Shown: positions 22,143 through 34,353 of the stretch, one piece after another
Numbering within the stretch: the stretch's first letter is position 1
How the letters are laid out: every line of letters starts with the position of its first letter
DNA from: Diadema setosum
Lineage: Eukaryota > Echinodermata > Echinoidea > Diadematoida > Diadematidae
Reading direction: 5' to 3'
NCBI RefSeq assembly: GCF_964275005.1
Contig: NC_092699.1
Coordinates: 21,810,333-21,874,332, forward strand
Length of the DNA stretch: 64,000 nucleotides
Program-made: the position numbers and the translations under genes
Notes under the pieces: generated by a model
What the model saw: only the letters and a program-made list of their open reading frames with translations
What the model was told of the DNA's origin: nothing
The model's database searches: none

Positions 22143-25100
22143 ATGACCCTGTGGTATCCTAGTTTCATTGAAACTGATGGTGCTGTAATCACTCTATCTC
22201 CAGCCCCATCATATCAGCCTAAGGTCACTCCACAAAGCACAGGCAAGTATGGTCACCTAAACATGCAGACAGACACTTGCAAAGGCACACAGATGCACAC
22301 AAACACATACAAGAATCCATTGGGCTGTTCTCTGAAAAGTGAATTTTTATTTATTTTTTTTTAACAATAATGTTCTGACGTGTTTCTCTTCATAGGATTT
22401 ATAAACAAAGTGTTATGTGACTTGATTACATACTGGCCAAGGACTTTTATTTTACCTTTAAATGACAGTCTATGAATTTCTCTGTTTTACATTCGGCCTA
22501 TGCCCAATAAGGGTACAGATAGCAGACATGCAAGTATACTGTATATGCCATGTATTTTGTGGGGTTTTATTTTCATGAGTTGGGTGCTATTCACAAATAT
22601 TACAACACGCGAAAGTATTATCTTTGACATGACATATTTTCCTGACACGAATGTGACGTGTATGTGTACATTTTCTCATCCATGATCGCGAATTCAACCA
22701 CTCGGAAAATTGTTTGGAAGGCCCCATTCTCTAAAAAATTAGACTTGCTGAATATATGACATACAGGGAAGTATGTGGTGAATTTTGGGGTTAATGGGGA
22801 AATGACTGTGGTATATGGAAGAAAGCCATTTGTACTACACTGTATTTACACTCACTGTATATCTTGCAACAGCATGCACGACACACAGGTGAATGCACAA
22901 ATTAGGCTAGATGAATGGAAAACACTTTGAATACATGTGACGTACAATAAAGCCAAGTCAAAGACAGTGCTTTGCCAATTCTATGGAAAGATGTTAAAAA
23001 GAATGAAAATACATCTTCAATGCCATTATATGTAATACATGATCATTCAAATGTTCAGTTTTAGTGGTATCCATGTGACACCATTCTGCTTTTAGTTACC
23101 AATATCTTGCCCATAATACTTTTATCAATTGCTTTTTGATTGATTCTGTATTAACAAAACAGAGAATAACTTTCACATAACATTCATTAAAAGGGTCATC
23201 TCTCATTTCACTTCTTATTGATCCTGTTGGGAAAATAAATCAAGATTGAGTAATATCTTTGGCATTAAATGCAACTTTACATCATGTGTAAGTTCACTCT
23301 AGATTTCATATATCTTGAAAACTTTACCATACAGACAGATAAAAGAAGAGAATGCAAAACAAAACTGGCAGTGAATCAGTAAGTAGTGTTGGTTGATCAC
23401 ATTGCTGTTGCCCTGAACAAAGGAAATCAAATCAGGAAAAGTACTTCCATTCATCTTTTGTTCTTCTATTTTTTATTTTGCGGTTTGCTGTACAGGTCGA
23501 GAAGGAACCCAAGAATACATAGCAGGCTTCCTTGTGTGCTTGACGCTCAACATCGTCTTTGTATCTGTTGTCCTTTTTGCTCTTTGTTATCTTAAGAAAA
23601 TCTCCCAGCATGGTGGTAAGAAACATTTATGACATGATATATAACATGATGATATTGTTTTCCTCTTGTATTATCAGGATGAAATACACACTAGGTAAGA
23701 GCTCAAGAGATTTTGCTACTAGTGTAAACGAGACTGAGCTTTCTTATGCCTCCATCACTGGGGGCATTATTTATTGTTTTGTTTTGTTTGTTTACTTTAC
23801 TCATAGGTTTGTGATGATAAAAAAGAGGTTATATACTCACTGCCTATAGAGGGCAGACTTTGTAAAATGTCTGAGATCACAATGAGTGTAGGCTAGCCCT
23901 ACTTGGAAATGGCGGACTTTACTCCAGATGCATGTGCTCCGCGCACTTACAGAACAACTATTGTACAGGACACACAGCGAGTCTGCTCTCCTTGGCTGCT
24001 AGTATGCTAGCAGAGAGCACTGTCCACCATGAGGGGTTAGCCCGGCACCTCACTCTATGCACTCAAAGAGCAATACTACTTCATTGCATATTGGGAGTAA
24101 GCACTCTATTACCTACTCAGATATAACCTCTTCGGATAGTTGACACTAACAGTTGCACAATTGACATTCAGTTTGCCTACAGAAAGCGATATTCAAGAGA
24201 CTCCCCCCCCCCCCCCCCAAAAAAAAAAAAAAAAAAAAGAGAGAGAGGAAAATATATAATATGTATATCCATCGCAGCAAGACCTATAAGTTCATGTAGA
24301 CATTGACAAAGACCTTGAACCCCCCCCCCCTGTAAGCTTCTAAATAAGGACATGCATAATTGTACCCTTATTAGTCTTATTATTTTTTTAAATAAAATTA
24401 TTGTAGCTTATGTACAATTTTCTTTCACATCATTAAAATTTTTGTCACATCTTTCTTCAGGTGATGAAATTGATGGAGCTCAGCCAAGGCAAAAGAAGTC
24501 ATGGAAGGAAGCCCTGGAACCTTTAGCAGGTGAGTGACAAAAACCTTTAAATCACACTATGGATCTGGGGGCATTTCATAAAGCATTTTGTGAAAATATT
24601 TTTGTTTTTCCTCACAAACTGTAATAAGCCACTGAAATCCTTGCATCTGATTGGTTGAGAGAAAATTTGTCTGACAAAGCTATAGGACAAAGTGCTTCAT
24701 GAAATGTCCCCTTCCCCATGGTAAACCTTATTGTATCTCCTCTTTTTGACATCTCTACCCTTGTTTTCCATAAATGCAGTATATTTTGTTGCATTTTTTT
24801 TTATTTTGTGTGTCAAACAACATTTCCAAAATAAGCAACTCACAAAGATATGCTGCCTCTAAAGCAATGACACCTTTCCTATGAGAAAAGTATCTATTGT
24901 TAAAGAAAGTGAAATGCAATTGTAGCACTCAGAGTGAAAGATTTATCTTTGTTCCTCTTGTTAACTTGTGCAATATATTCTCTTATGTTCTTTCAGTCAA
25001 AGGCAATATTTATTACTGTTGATTTAGCATCTTGTTGTTCAAAGCATTTTATCGATCCTAGATGATGTGTGACAAGAACTCACAGCTGTTGCTGTTGTGA

Positions 25101-25579
25101 TCTGCCAGCTTCTTTTTAAGATGTAATTATCAACCACTTGTATCTTTTCCATTTACTTGGTACATTAATTCTTAACCCGTTGAGGATGGGCTGAATTTTC
25201 TACAACTTGCATTTCCCATAGACACTTGCCTAAGTATACTCAGGTTCATCTTCAGTGGGTTAATATTGGCCATCTTGATATCTATCATGCCACGCTTATT
25301 CCCTCATTATATGCAACTGTCCACATTATTCACCACTATCATTCTATCTCTTTTTCAATTTAGTCCACATTCCTCTCTTTTTATTATTTCACCTTTGTCA
25401 TGTATTAAATAACCCAACCTTCTCTTTTTGAAGGGATCTTCAATGTCACACACTCTCTCTCTCTTCAGGTTTTGTTTATGTCTTTGTGTTTGCTTTATAT
25501 TTCAAACATGCTCCCATCTGATAAATCGAGATCATGTCTGATCTTCTTCCTTGCAGACAAAGTCTTCTTAAAAAGTTAG
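22143..25579 (+). CDS. Predicted 103-residue single-pass membrane protein, four coding exons, identity unknown
   Basis: Exons are 22143-22242, 23496-23615, 24461-24529 and 25557-25579; all three introns are phase 1. Intron 1 has a GC donor in the strong context CACAG|GCAAGT, and the other introns are GT-AG. The protein starts MTLWYPSFIETDGAVITL. A Pro/Ser/Thr-rich stretch follows (PAPSYQPKVTPQST), then REGTQEYIAGF. One hydrophobic segment (about residues 44-64, core LVCLTLNIVFVSVVLFALCY) is followed by KK, as in a type III or signal-anchored protein with a cytosolic tail. The tail, with GAQPRQKKSWKEALEPL and DKVFLKS, ends at a TAG. Architecture and a SW..EALE-like tail distantly recall cortexins, but the similarity is too weak to name it. 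The start is uncertain, because an acceptor at 22131 would also allow an upstream exon. AATAAA at about 25876 is a possible poly(A) signal. Confidence 0.55.
22537..22767. mobile_element. MITE, 'GTATATGCC' family, copy 2
   Basis: It is homologous to 7772-8008 along its length, but more diverged. Its ends are CTGTATATGCCATGTATTTT and AATATATGACATACAG. It sits in intron 1 of the small membrane-protein gene. Confidence 0.55.
22768..23495. other. Intron sequence, nothing recognised
   Basis: The AT-rich remainder of intron 1 of the membrane-protein gene. No repeat pair or exon was seen. Confidence 0.4.
23823..24132. mobile_element. MITE with AAGAGGTTATATACTCA ends
   Basis: The left end AAGAGGTTATATACTC pairs with the right end ACTCAGATATAACCTCTT. 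Adjacent inner blocks also pair imperfectly (CTGCCTATAGAGGGCAG against GTAAGCACTCTATTACC). It lies in intron 2 of the membrane-protein gene. A poly-C/poly-A tract follows at about 24202-24240. Confidence 0.65.
24567..24711. mobile_element. Short MITE with GGGGGCATTTCATAAAGC ends
   Basis: The left end GGGGCATTTCATAAAGCA is complementary to the right end TGCTTCATGAAATGTCCCC. At about 145 bp it resembles small hAT-type MITEs, though no clear 8-bp duplication is seen. It lies just after the third exon of the membrane-protein gene. Confidence 0.65.
25172..25263. mobile_element. 92-bp MITE with TTAACCC ends
   Basis: The ends TTAACCCGTTGAGGATG and CATCTTCAGTGGGTTAA are imperfect inverted repeats. 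The TTAA at both outer edges is consistent with a piggyBac-like target. It lies in intron 3 of the membrane-protein gene. Confidence 0.6.
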
Positions 25580-26487
25580 CAGATTAGAGTTACAGCAGCA
25601 ACAAACAAACAAACAAACAAACAAACAACATGGCTTCCTCATGAGAGAACCTTGGCTTCACCGGGTGTATCAGGGACTGTAGTAGTGTTTGTTATCATAA
25701 CTTTTGTGGTCGTCATACAGCATGCCTTGGTGCTTGTCCTGAGAAAATGTTGTAAACCTCCTCATTCAGCATCGGCTTTGTAGAGTCCAAAGTTACCAAA
25801 AATGTTTTTGATTTGTTTTGTTTTTATCCCATGTAAATAAGAAAATTAGACTTATGTGAGCAATTAAAGTTGCTAAATAAAACACTGCTTTCCTACATGG
25901 AAAGGTTACTCAGTGCAGGGTAACTTGCAACGTGTGCTTGTACATATTTTAAAGTTTTTGACCTGCGAAGATAAAGACATTGAAGAGTTTTTGTACATGA
26001 GCACATGTTGATTTCTCGTAACATGACAAGTCCACAAGATTTTGGAGTGTCACGATGGCTTTTCTTCTTCCTACATTTTCTCTAAGATATTTAAGCTTTA
26101 ATTTACAACATACTGCGCTCAAGCTCTGTGATTGTGTCATGACATGTTATATCTGAAGTCTTTAATAGTTAATATGTAGCTGTCACTCCCTTTTCATACA
26201 GATAAATTGTAAGGTTTGACACTGAAGCTTATTTACGATATTACGTATCAATGTTACATATTGTCAATTCGTTTGCATTTACAACTATGCCCTTATCATT
26301 ACTCTTTTTGAAACTGCCATTTCTAGGGTTAGAGAGATTTTTAAGCCAATACTTAGCTGCCCTTGCTGGTTAAAAGGACCTGAATAGAGCCCTGAACCTC
26401 ATGTATTAAGTCATGACGGCTTTGATATAGCCCTTGTGCCATGTAACAGGGTTTGCAAATCTATTATTTTATCATAAACTGAGATAC
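25580..26487. other. 3' flank of the membrane-protein gene
   Basis: Contains a (CAAA)n tract at about 25602-25628 and an AATAAA hexamer at about 25876. No coding sequence is seen. Confidence 0.45.
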
Positions 26488-27286
26488 TTTAACCTTATTC
26501 TAACTGGGGGGGGGGGGGGGGGGAGGTCAATTTGACCCCCCCTCGACATTTCGCGCCGCGATTCTGCAACGCGCAAAGATTTTGCCGTGTCGTTTCATGA
26601 CTTTTTCTTTGAAGTCTCCCGCATATTTTGAGACCAAATTTGCGATGTCCGGGTACACCGTTCTGAAGTTACGTAATGTTTTGCGTAATGCATGTCAACC
26701 CGAAAATGGCTCAAATTCATGATATCGTGTGCAAATCCAATGCCAATGCAAATTGTGTTTTTTGGTTAAATTGATATAAATTAGATTATTTCAACTTTTA
26801 ACCATTGAAATTAATCAATTTTAATGTAGATAAGCTTGAAAAAGTGCCTGCAACAAATTTTGGCCAAAAAACAATAGAAAAGAAAAGGTTAAAAAACAAT
26901 GAAATACATAAGAAATTAACAAAACAATAAAAAACAAAAGAAACTGATTTTGATTGTGCTATTTTTTTACAAGAAAATTGTTCAATGTGTCTTGAGGTAC
27001 TCTTGCACAAAAATTTAGCAATCATTCAGTCTTTTTAATGGAGTTATAGGTGAAAATATGATTTCATGCGTAAATTTGCATAATCAATTTACTAAAAATA
27101 GAAAATCAAAATTTTTCTTCTGTATGACCATGTAATCTTGTAATTGACATCCGGCTCGATGTTCAGGCAAAATTTTGCGGCGATCGCGCGATCGGCGGCC
27201 GAGATCTGAAGGGGGGTCAAATTGACCCCCCCCCCCCCCCCCTGTAAAAACTTGGTCTCAAATAGCCCAGGTAGAATAGGGTTAAA
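26488..27286. mobile_element. MITE with poly-G/poly-C subterminal tracts
   Basis: The outer ends TTTAACCTTATTCTAACTGG and CCAGGTAGAATAGGGTTAAA are inverted repeats. Immediately inside lie a G tract (about 26506-26523) and a matching C tract (about 27225-27242). Each adjoins a GGTCAAATTGACC palindrome. The interior is AT-rich and non-coding. Confidence 0.75.
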
Positions 27287-27420
27287 GGCAAAACATAGTT
27301 CTGGTACTCCTGCAAAATTGTGCCCCAAAATGTGTATGTATACCTAAGAAATGTGTGAAATAATGCTGTAATAACAAGATATTCTTTTGGTAATGACGAA
27401 AATGAAAAATATTAACCAAA

Positions 27421-27690
27421 AATGTTCGCATCTCAGAACTTACCTGATCGGGTCAGGATAACTCGGACTGTGAGACAATTCGGCCTCACTTTGATGGCGG
27501 GCCGAGTGTAAAAATGTTTGCATCTCAGAACTTACCTGATCGGGTCAGGATAACTCGGACTCGGAGACAATTCGGCCTCACTTTGATGGCGGGCCGAGTG
27601 TAAAAATGTTTGCATCTCAGAACTTACCTGATCGGGTCAGGATAACTCGGACTCGAGGACAACTCGACCTCACTTTGATGGCAGGGCCGA
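27421..27690. repeat. 92-bp tandem repeat, about three copies
   Basis: The period is 92 bp, with units starting near 27421, 27513 and 27605. Blocks are CATCTCAGAACTTACCTGAT, CGGGTCAGGATAACTCGGAC and CCTCACTTTGATGGCGGGCC. The GGGCCGAGTTG theme recurs to about 27910, so the array may be part of a larger element. Each unit contains ACTTACCTG, a consensus 5' splice site on the minus strand. Confidence 0.8.
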
Positions 27691-27959
27691 GTTGTCTCTC
27701 TGGATTTTACAATGCTGTACTATGGGAGCGCTTCGCGTTCTGGCTGGTCGCAGTTATGGGCCGAGTTGCTACAACGCATGCATCAAAGAACCTCTTTGGC
27801 GCACATCCAAAATGAACATGCGCCTATGTACAGAATAATGGCGATCATGAACTGCGTATGAATTATCTGAAATAGGGCCGAGTTGTCCCTGAGACCGAGT
27901 TGACCTGGTCCTTCTGGGATAAAAGTCAGTATACTGACATTTATTTTTGATCTCCAAAT

Positions 27960-28265
27960 ACTCTGAAACAATTCATCATCCCAGCAAATCGCGTCAGCCA
28001 GGTAAGTTTCTTGGTAGACTCTTTCGATATATTGCAAGCAAATATGAAATGGTACAAGACGGGTTTTCAAACCCTTACCAAAACTATGTTTTCACTTTAA
28101 GCCATTTAGATATAAGACAAGAGGAATACCATGCACTGTATACTGCTCTCTGTATGTTATATTCTGTCATACTAGGAAAAGTGATGTGCAAGTGTTTGCC
28201 TCTTTTTGGCACTGTTTTGCTTAATCTTTCTTTACAGTTTACATAATGTAATTAAGCTGGTGGTA
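27960..28265. other. Intergenic, nothing recognised
   Basis: The open frames here lack splice context and show no recognisable similarity. Confidence 0.4.
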
Positions 28266-28660
28266 CAGTCCGACCTCGATTATACGGCCATCTCTTATCT
28301 AGACTCTGCTTTCATCCGGATGTGTTCACACAGTGAAGACAAACAAAACAAAAAACAGTGATTTCAAACTCAATTAAAAATCCTACAAAACTCACACAAT
28401 ATGCCTATGGTACTCTGAACAGAAGCATGTTATGAATTTAACAATGATATGTTTCAATTTCTGCAAAAAAGGTGGACTGTAATTTTAAGTAGGCTAGCAT
28501 AGATCGCACCACTGTTGTGGTGTATGCTACCTATCTGTAGCTGCCACTGGGTCACCAGTTCATGTACATTTACATAAATATTGTTTCTCCCGTGTCGGAC
28601 CAAATCACAAATCCATACGGGAGCTGGTCTGAGCATGGCCGTATAACAGAGGTCTGACTG
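28266..28660. mobile_element. pogo/Tigger-type MITE
   Basis: The left end CAGTCCGACCTCGATTATAC pairs with the right end GTATAACAGAGGTCTGACTG, and GGCC follows on both arms. It is about 395 bp with no coding content. Confidence 0.7.
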
Positions 28661-30279
28661 TCCTTCATTTCTCATGATAATTGTGGTGCTTGAATAGTGC
28701 AATTTTAAAATCATTTAATAATTTCCATTAATAGATTATGATTTTTTTTTTCTCACTTCAGCAAGTGTAGAAATGAAATGAGGTGTTCTCTGTGTTGTGC
28801 AGCTTGTTCAATCATAGACTGAAATACACTGTAGTTGCAATGAGTTATTAAATTTTGGGTTCCTGTGTTACATAAAAATTTACACCTAAACCAATGCATG
28901 AAATGAGGTGCTGCTATCACTAACTCTCTTTTATTATTTTTCATTTTGTTATTAATTGTCTTATGTGGAGAATTATTATCAAACTTTTCATAATTTCAAT
29001 TCCATTGTATTGAAAAAGCAATGGTGTGAGAAATGGATTCCCTGCAGGTATTGTTGTGTGGGTAAGGTGGTTTTAAGCTGTCCAGATGATAATGCACTAG
29101 AAACTTTGTATTGTTTACTATGAAAATGCTATGGTTGGAAAAATGTTGTAGTTTTTATCGGTAATCCCATTATGGGTCCACATGTTCCTGGAGATAGGTG
29201 CCCTTAAGGAAAAGTAACATCTAAATGAAAATGTGCAATGAAAATTTATCACAGTGGAATAGTTTCTGTTTTAATACTTTGTCCAGATGTAGCAAATTTT
29301 CATGCAAAAGTGTGTAGTTTTTCTTTTGATTGGTTTTTGTTGTCTTTTCTGCCTTTGGTTGGAGTCAAAAGGGTGACAAATTTATGCTCAGGTAAGCCTT
29401 GAACCCATGGTTTCTGTGTTCTTTGCTAAATTTTCTAATATGAAATGCCAGGTATATTATTAATAGCAAGAATAAAAATCATAAGTTCAAATGTAATTGT
29501 GTGTGTGCATGTGCATGTGTGTATGTATATATACTGTGTATATATATATTTTAGTTTAACAGTACTGTACTCATTGTGAAGGCAAAATGCATAGCATCTG
29601 GTGAACGAATGTATACCTGTACTTATAATACACTGCTTGAATATATTATTTTTTTGAAGATGTGTTTAGTTTAGTGTGAAAGTTGCCTTCATGAACATTC
29701 AAGTTGATGTTAATTGTGAGTTACATACATACTAGAAACCTTATGAGTGCTGGAGTTATCTGTCTGTATTATGTAATAAATTCTATTTGGTTAAAGAGAT
29801 TCAAAGCTGTCATAAAAAGATGTAAACAGTTAGCCAGCCAAATATAGATATGGATGATTTGGTTCATATTGGTCATGCTGTAAAATCTGCACTCATTAGC
29901 AATTCTTTACGGGATCATCTTTACCTACATGTGTGAAGGTAAAACAAGAAATGTTCCATTTACTCTATAAGTGCCATGTAATTTACAATTGCAAAACTGA
30001 AGTGTGGATGCATGGTAAAAGATTTTTTTTTTTCTCCAGAGCTAGAAAAATCAATGTTTATATTGCATTCTATGATTACCGGTATGCAAACTAGTCAAAG
30101 ATCACAAGCCATATACATAACATGTTAGTATCATTGCTATGGTGTAAATTATGCCCTTTTAACCCAGTTTTTACATTTTCAGAAGTTAAATCATGCTTTC
30201 TTTTGTTTTGTCCAAAACCTGTGGCTCCATGGTTCAACACATGTATTAGGCCATTTGGAATTGCTCTTGAGTGTGACTT
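28661..30279. other. Intergenic, AT-rich, no gene seen
   Basis: No exon, repeat pair or RNA gene could be supported. A donor-like TCAG|GTAAGC lies near 29390 without a coding context. Confidence 0.4.
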
Positions 30280-30665
30280 TACTACATGACTGGTTGAGGT
30301 GGGGATTCATGTTTTGAACATTCCTAAGTGAGATAATGAGAAATGTCTTATGAAATATGAAAGAGCATGTAATTTTAAGAAGGATTCAACATTTATTTGA
30401 TGAAAATCGGTTTTCAAATGGCTGAGATATCCAAAAAAGTGATAATGATAAAAGACTACAGGCCACGCCTTTTATTAGGATCTCTTTGTTTCACGTTGTT
30501 TTTGGATATCTCAGCCATTTCAAAACCGATTTTCATCAAATAAACTTTTGATACCCCTTAGAATTTCATGCTCTTTGACATTTCATAGAGCGTTTTCTGA
30601 TTTTCTCGCAAAACGTTAAAAGCTAAATCTTCACCTCAACCAGAAGTGTACACACCCTTTAACAC
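30280..30665. mobile_element. MITE related to 11877-12266
   Basis: The inner hairpin arms match: TTTATTTGATGAAAATCGGT against ACCGATTTTCATCAAATAAA. GGTTGAGGTG near the left edge pairs with CACCTCAACC near the right. It shares the GAAAGAGCATGTAATT block with the copy in PPP1R7 intron 7. Confidence 0.7.
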
Positions 30666-31660
30666 TGATCAAACATTGTGTGTATTGCTTGTGGATCTTT
30701 GGTGTCTTGTACAAGTAGTATAACTTGTATGATAGGAATTTTGATATTCAACATTTCATCTGTTTTTCACTTTAATAAAGTTATATACTTCATGGTTCCT
30801 CTTAAATGAAACATTTTATTGAGGAAATATCTTCTACTGCCTAAGATTTTATATGTGTTGATCATAACCCATGACAGTAGTATTGAAAGTATAACTTCAT
30901 CAAGTAGATGCTGTTACACATGATTGTATCAGGTTATTTTTTTACTCTGTGGGGAATGAAAAGGAGATAATGTTTAGACAGCTCAAGTAAAATTATTCAA
31001 AGTTGCCTATTTAAATTTTATGTGTGTGCCATTCCAAATATATTCTACTTTAACAGAAAACAAGTATGCAACTCACCACAGTCAGAACCAATTTTGTATT
31101 TTTTTTTAAACATTGTTTACCTATCATCTCTATTTGAGAACAGTAACTAGCAGCTTGTAATGTCTGTTGTGTAGAATCGTTATGTGTAAGAAATAAGACT
31201 AGTAGCGTGAACTTATAAACTGTACATGATATTTAAGTCAAATGTCATATTTCTAGTGTGTCTGCCTGTGTGTGTATGTGTATGTGTGCGTGTGCCTGTG
31301 TGTGCGTTTTGCATGCATGTGTGTGTGTAAATGTGCCATGCAATGTTTATCACAGCAATTGCTCATGAGAAAAATTAATTAAACGATATTCATTGAATCA
31401 CCATTTTCCATGTAAACTTCAAAGATGGACTTACATTTGAATTCTAAAAAGGGGATGATTAAATTCCATTCCATTGAATAGAATAAGTCCAATAAATTCT
31501 TTTAATCATAAGTCAATGTCTTTCTATCTATCTTTCTCTTTATTATGGTCTTAAATCACAAAATGTGTGTTGTGTTTTGATGCAACCATACAAATATGCA
31601 CTAATGTAAATGCATTACATAATCGTGTATGCATCATACTAGTACATTAGGGGCCCCATA

Positions 31661-31663
<3 letters not shown>
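30666..31663. other. Intergenic, no gene seen
   Basis: Contains an imperfect (TG)n tract at about 31268-31328; otherwise AT-rich and featureless. Confidence 0.45.

Positions 31664-31704
<41 letters not shown>
31664..31704. repeat. (TA)n microsatellite
   Basis: About 20 TA units, followed by LINE-derived sequence. Confidence 0.9.
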
Positions 31705-31708
<4 letters not shown>

Positions 31709-31789
31709 CAAATTCACGTATTGGCTCCAATATAACGAGGAATCAAGAAATAAACTACATGTAGTAATGCAATATTTCGCCAATACAGA

Positions 31790-32298
31790 ATGAGTTTATT
31801 ATACTCAAATTTTTGGTGGCCTCCACCTTCTTCAGGAGTCACCAAAATGCTACAAGAACTTATTTGGACCACTCTGGAACAACGCAGAAAAAATGACAGG
31901 CTAATTATGATGTACAAAATACACAATAATCTTACTCCTCTTTCAGCACAGGACTATATTATTAAACAGGCTACTTAGTTGACGAGAGCCTCGCAACCAC
32001 ACTCCTATCAGGTACCATAATATACATGTACTTGAGAACTGAATCGCATCGCCATTTATTCTTTCCAAGAACTGTAAGGAACTGGAATTCCCTGTCAGAA
32101 ATTGTTTCAGCGTCACCTGTGGGATCATTTCGAAACCGTCTAACGGTTGATCACAGTGGCTAGTTATTTTCGTCAAATTTTTATATGTGCTTGTAAATAT
32201 CTGTAAATAAATTGTATTATAATGTAAATAGCACAGTCTGCAAGAATCTTCAGTCTATTGAAGGAGGCAGACTTAATCGGAAAAAGAAGAAGAAGAGT
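31790..32298 (+). mobile_element. LINE ORF2 C-terminal fragment and 3' tail
   Basis: Translation includes LQELIWTTLEQRRKNDRLIM and then MYKIHNNLTPLSAQDYI, the usual post-RT region of CR1/Jockey-type LINEs ('W.TLE.RR...RL.M.YKI.N.L'). In another frame, SPFILSKNCKELEFPVRN and a terminal NG follow, matching the 'SFFPRTI..WN.LP' region. The 3' end runs into GGCAGACTTAATCGG and a short GAA repeat typical of such tails. The copy is 5'-truncated and its frame is broken. Confidence 0.7.
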
Positions 32299-32379
32299 TG
32301 ACGGGGAATGACGGTAAAACACAAAGTGAACATGAAGAGCGCGCACTCATACAGACTTGGTTGCTTTGACCACAAAGCG

Positions 32380-32765
32380 GCAATATCAGTAGAACATCAA
32401 TCAGTGAAAGTTTGAGGAAAATCGGACAATCGATGCAAATGTTATGAATTTTTAAAGTTTGGTGTTGGAACCGCTGGATGAAGAGACTACTAGATGTTAT
32501 GAAGTAATATGTGTGGTCAACAATAGAAAATATAAAGAAAATTCCACAATAATTCACTTTTTCTAGCATAATGAAAGAGCACTTATTGAATAACCGCTTT
32601 CAGAAAGCAGGGGGAACTTGAATTGCTACCCTTAACATAATATGTCAGTATCAAGTTGATGGAATGTGCAATTTTCATGAAAAATGATGTGTGTGTGTGT
32701 GTGTGTGCGTGTGTGTGTGTGTAATTCCCTTTATATTTTCTTTGCATTCTGGTCCTCACATACAC
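32380..32765. mobile_element. MITE of the 569-bp family, truncated
   Basis: Matches 10263-10831 through GTTTGAGGAAAATCGGACAA, GGAACCGCTGGATGAAGAGA and TAATGAAAGAGCACTT. It contains a (TG)n tract at about 32686-32722. Both terminal repeats are absent. Confidence 0.7.
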
Positions 32766-32812
32766 TTCAATGCAATCAACGATCTCTCAATCGCCGGGAT
32801 GGAATCCATCTA

Positions 32813-32974
32813 CAGTGTCGGATCCAGGCGGGGCGCACCAGGCGCCCCCTTTATGTTTTTTTTTTTTTAAACAAATGAAATAAAAGAAAAAAAAAATGGA
32901 TAGGGTATGTGCACCCCCTTTAATTAATTTTGTAAAAGCGTCCCCCTCTTTACGGAATTCCTAGATCCGCCCCT
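32813..32974. mobile_element. hAT-type MITE
   Basis: The ends CAGTGTCGGATCCAGGCGG and CCTAGATCCGCCCCTG are imperfect inverted repeats of the CAGxGxCGGATC type common in hAT MITEs. The flanks CCATCTA and CATCTTC are only partly alike, so the duplication is uncertain. Confidence 0.65.
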
Positions 32975-33495
32975 GCATCTTCAACCACGTCGAGGATTCT
33001 TGATTGATGAACTCGGAACCATACATCCAAAAGGTCTCAATGTTGAAGAATCTATACCTCTATACATTGTGGTCATTTCTACTTGTTGGTTCAACAATAC
33101 CCCCTCTCATCAACAAGTATATACGCATGTATTCATACAACCTTTCACGACGCGCTATTTATGTTTCACACGAATTCGGGCTCATTTCCACACCTCCGCT
33201 TATGTTTCATAGTACCACTTGCATAACGGCATCCCGTATAACCATTGGAACATGAAACGGGAGACTAAAAACCGTGTGTCATGCATGGGGCCATGCACCA
33301 TTCGTTCTTGATTCACACACTCGTATATGAAACGGTTTTAGAGTTCATGTCGCATTTTCCCAATAATTCAAATTGATGCCAACTTGATGTGGAAGGACCA
33401 ATTCGATGTATTGATGAATAGGCGCAAAATTGGTTTTATGTGCCAAGACATGCTCTCGTGCTTTTGTATGAATTCTTTATATAGGCCTGCAATCA
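32975..33495. other. Intergenic, no gene seen
   Basis: Unremarkable sequence; the short open frames have no support. Confidence 0.4.
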
Positions 33496-33496
33496 C

Positions 33497-33569
33497 ATGA
33501 AATGAAATGAAATGAAATGAAATGAAATGAAATGAAATGAAATGAAATGAAATGAAATGAAATGAAATG
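33497..33569. repeat. (AAATG)n microsatellite, left part
   Basis: A pure ATGAAATGAAATG array of about 14 units. It resumes in the same orientation at 37391 on the far side of the foldback element, so it was the insertion target. Confidence 0.9.
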
Positions 33570-34283
33570 GGCATAATCGTGATATAGTCCCCACCTCGGG
33601 TATAACGTCACCGGTGGGGACTAATAGAATCCCAACATCTACCTTGCACACAACTGTACATGTACCTCCCTGTGCTGCGCTTGTCTGCTCCACAGAACTC
33701 TGTAGGTCTGCTCTCGTCTTGATTGGTCACCTCAACGCGCACGGGAGTTTTGTCTTCACCAAAGACGCTTGGTCTTCACACTCTGTTTTATCTCCGTGTA
33801 TCTCCGTCTATTATGGTCGTGATATAGTCCCCACTCTATGGGAAACTGTGTGCGAATTACACGGTGATGGGGACGATTTCACGACCATAGAGTAGCTCCT
33901 CCCTCTGTTATGCTCGTGATATAGTCCCCACACAACGATAAACTGTGCGTGTTTCGAATGGAGATGGGGATTATTCCAACAGTATTATACTCGTGATATA
34001 GTCCCCCCCTCCAAAGGGAACCCGTTGCGTTATATATGGCAGTGGGGACAATTTCCACAAGGTTTATCTTGCTTAGATTTATCGGACAAATGATTGCTTT
34101 GTTGTTGTTGTTGTTTTTGTGTGACTTTCTCGAAGTTCGAATTGCCTCTCGTCAATCATTTTTCTTGTCATTTTCCTTTTCTATGTTCTACCGATTTTTG
34201 TTTACATAATATTGTGACTGGACTTCAATTTTTTTTTTCTTCTTTACACGTTTAGAGCATTGTACCGGATTCCTCTTTGAGTG

Positions 34284-34353
34284 GAAGAATGAGAGAGAGA
34301 GAGAGGGAGAGGGAGAGAGAGAGGCAGAGAGAAGAGAGAGAGAAAGAGGGAGA
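34284..34353. repeat. (GA)n-rich tract inside FB1
   Basis: An imperfect GAGAGA/GGGAGA run. Confidence 0.85.

Noticed and set aside
22143-25579. Naming the small membrane protein as a cortexin
   Set aside because: Only general layout and a short SW..EALE-like match agree; too weak to assign.
29370-29400. Possible 27-nt micro-exon between acceptor-like and donor-like sites
   Set aside because: No partner exons in phase and no coding similarity; splice-like words of this kind are expected by chance.
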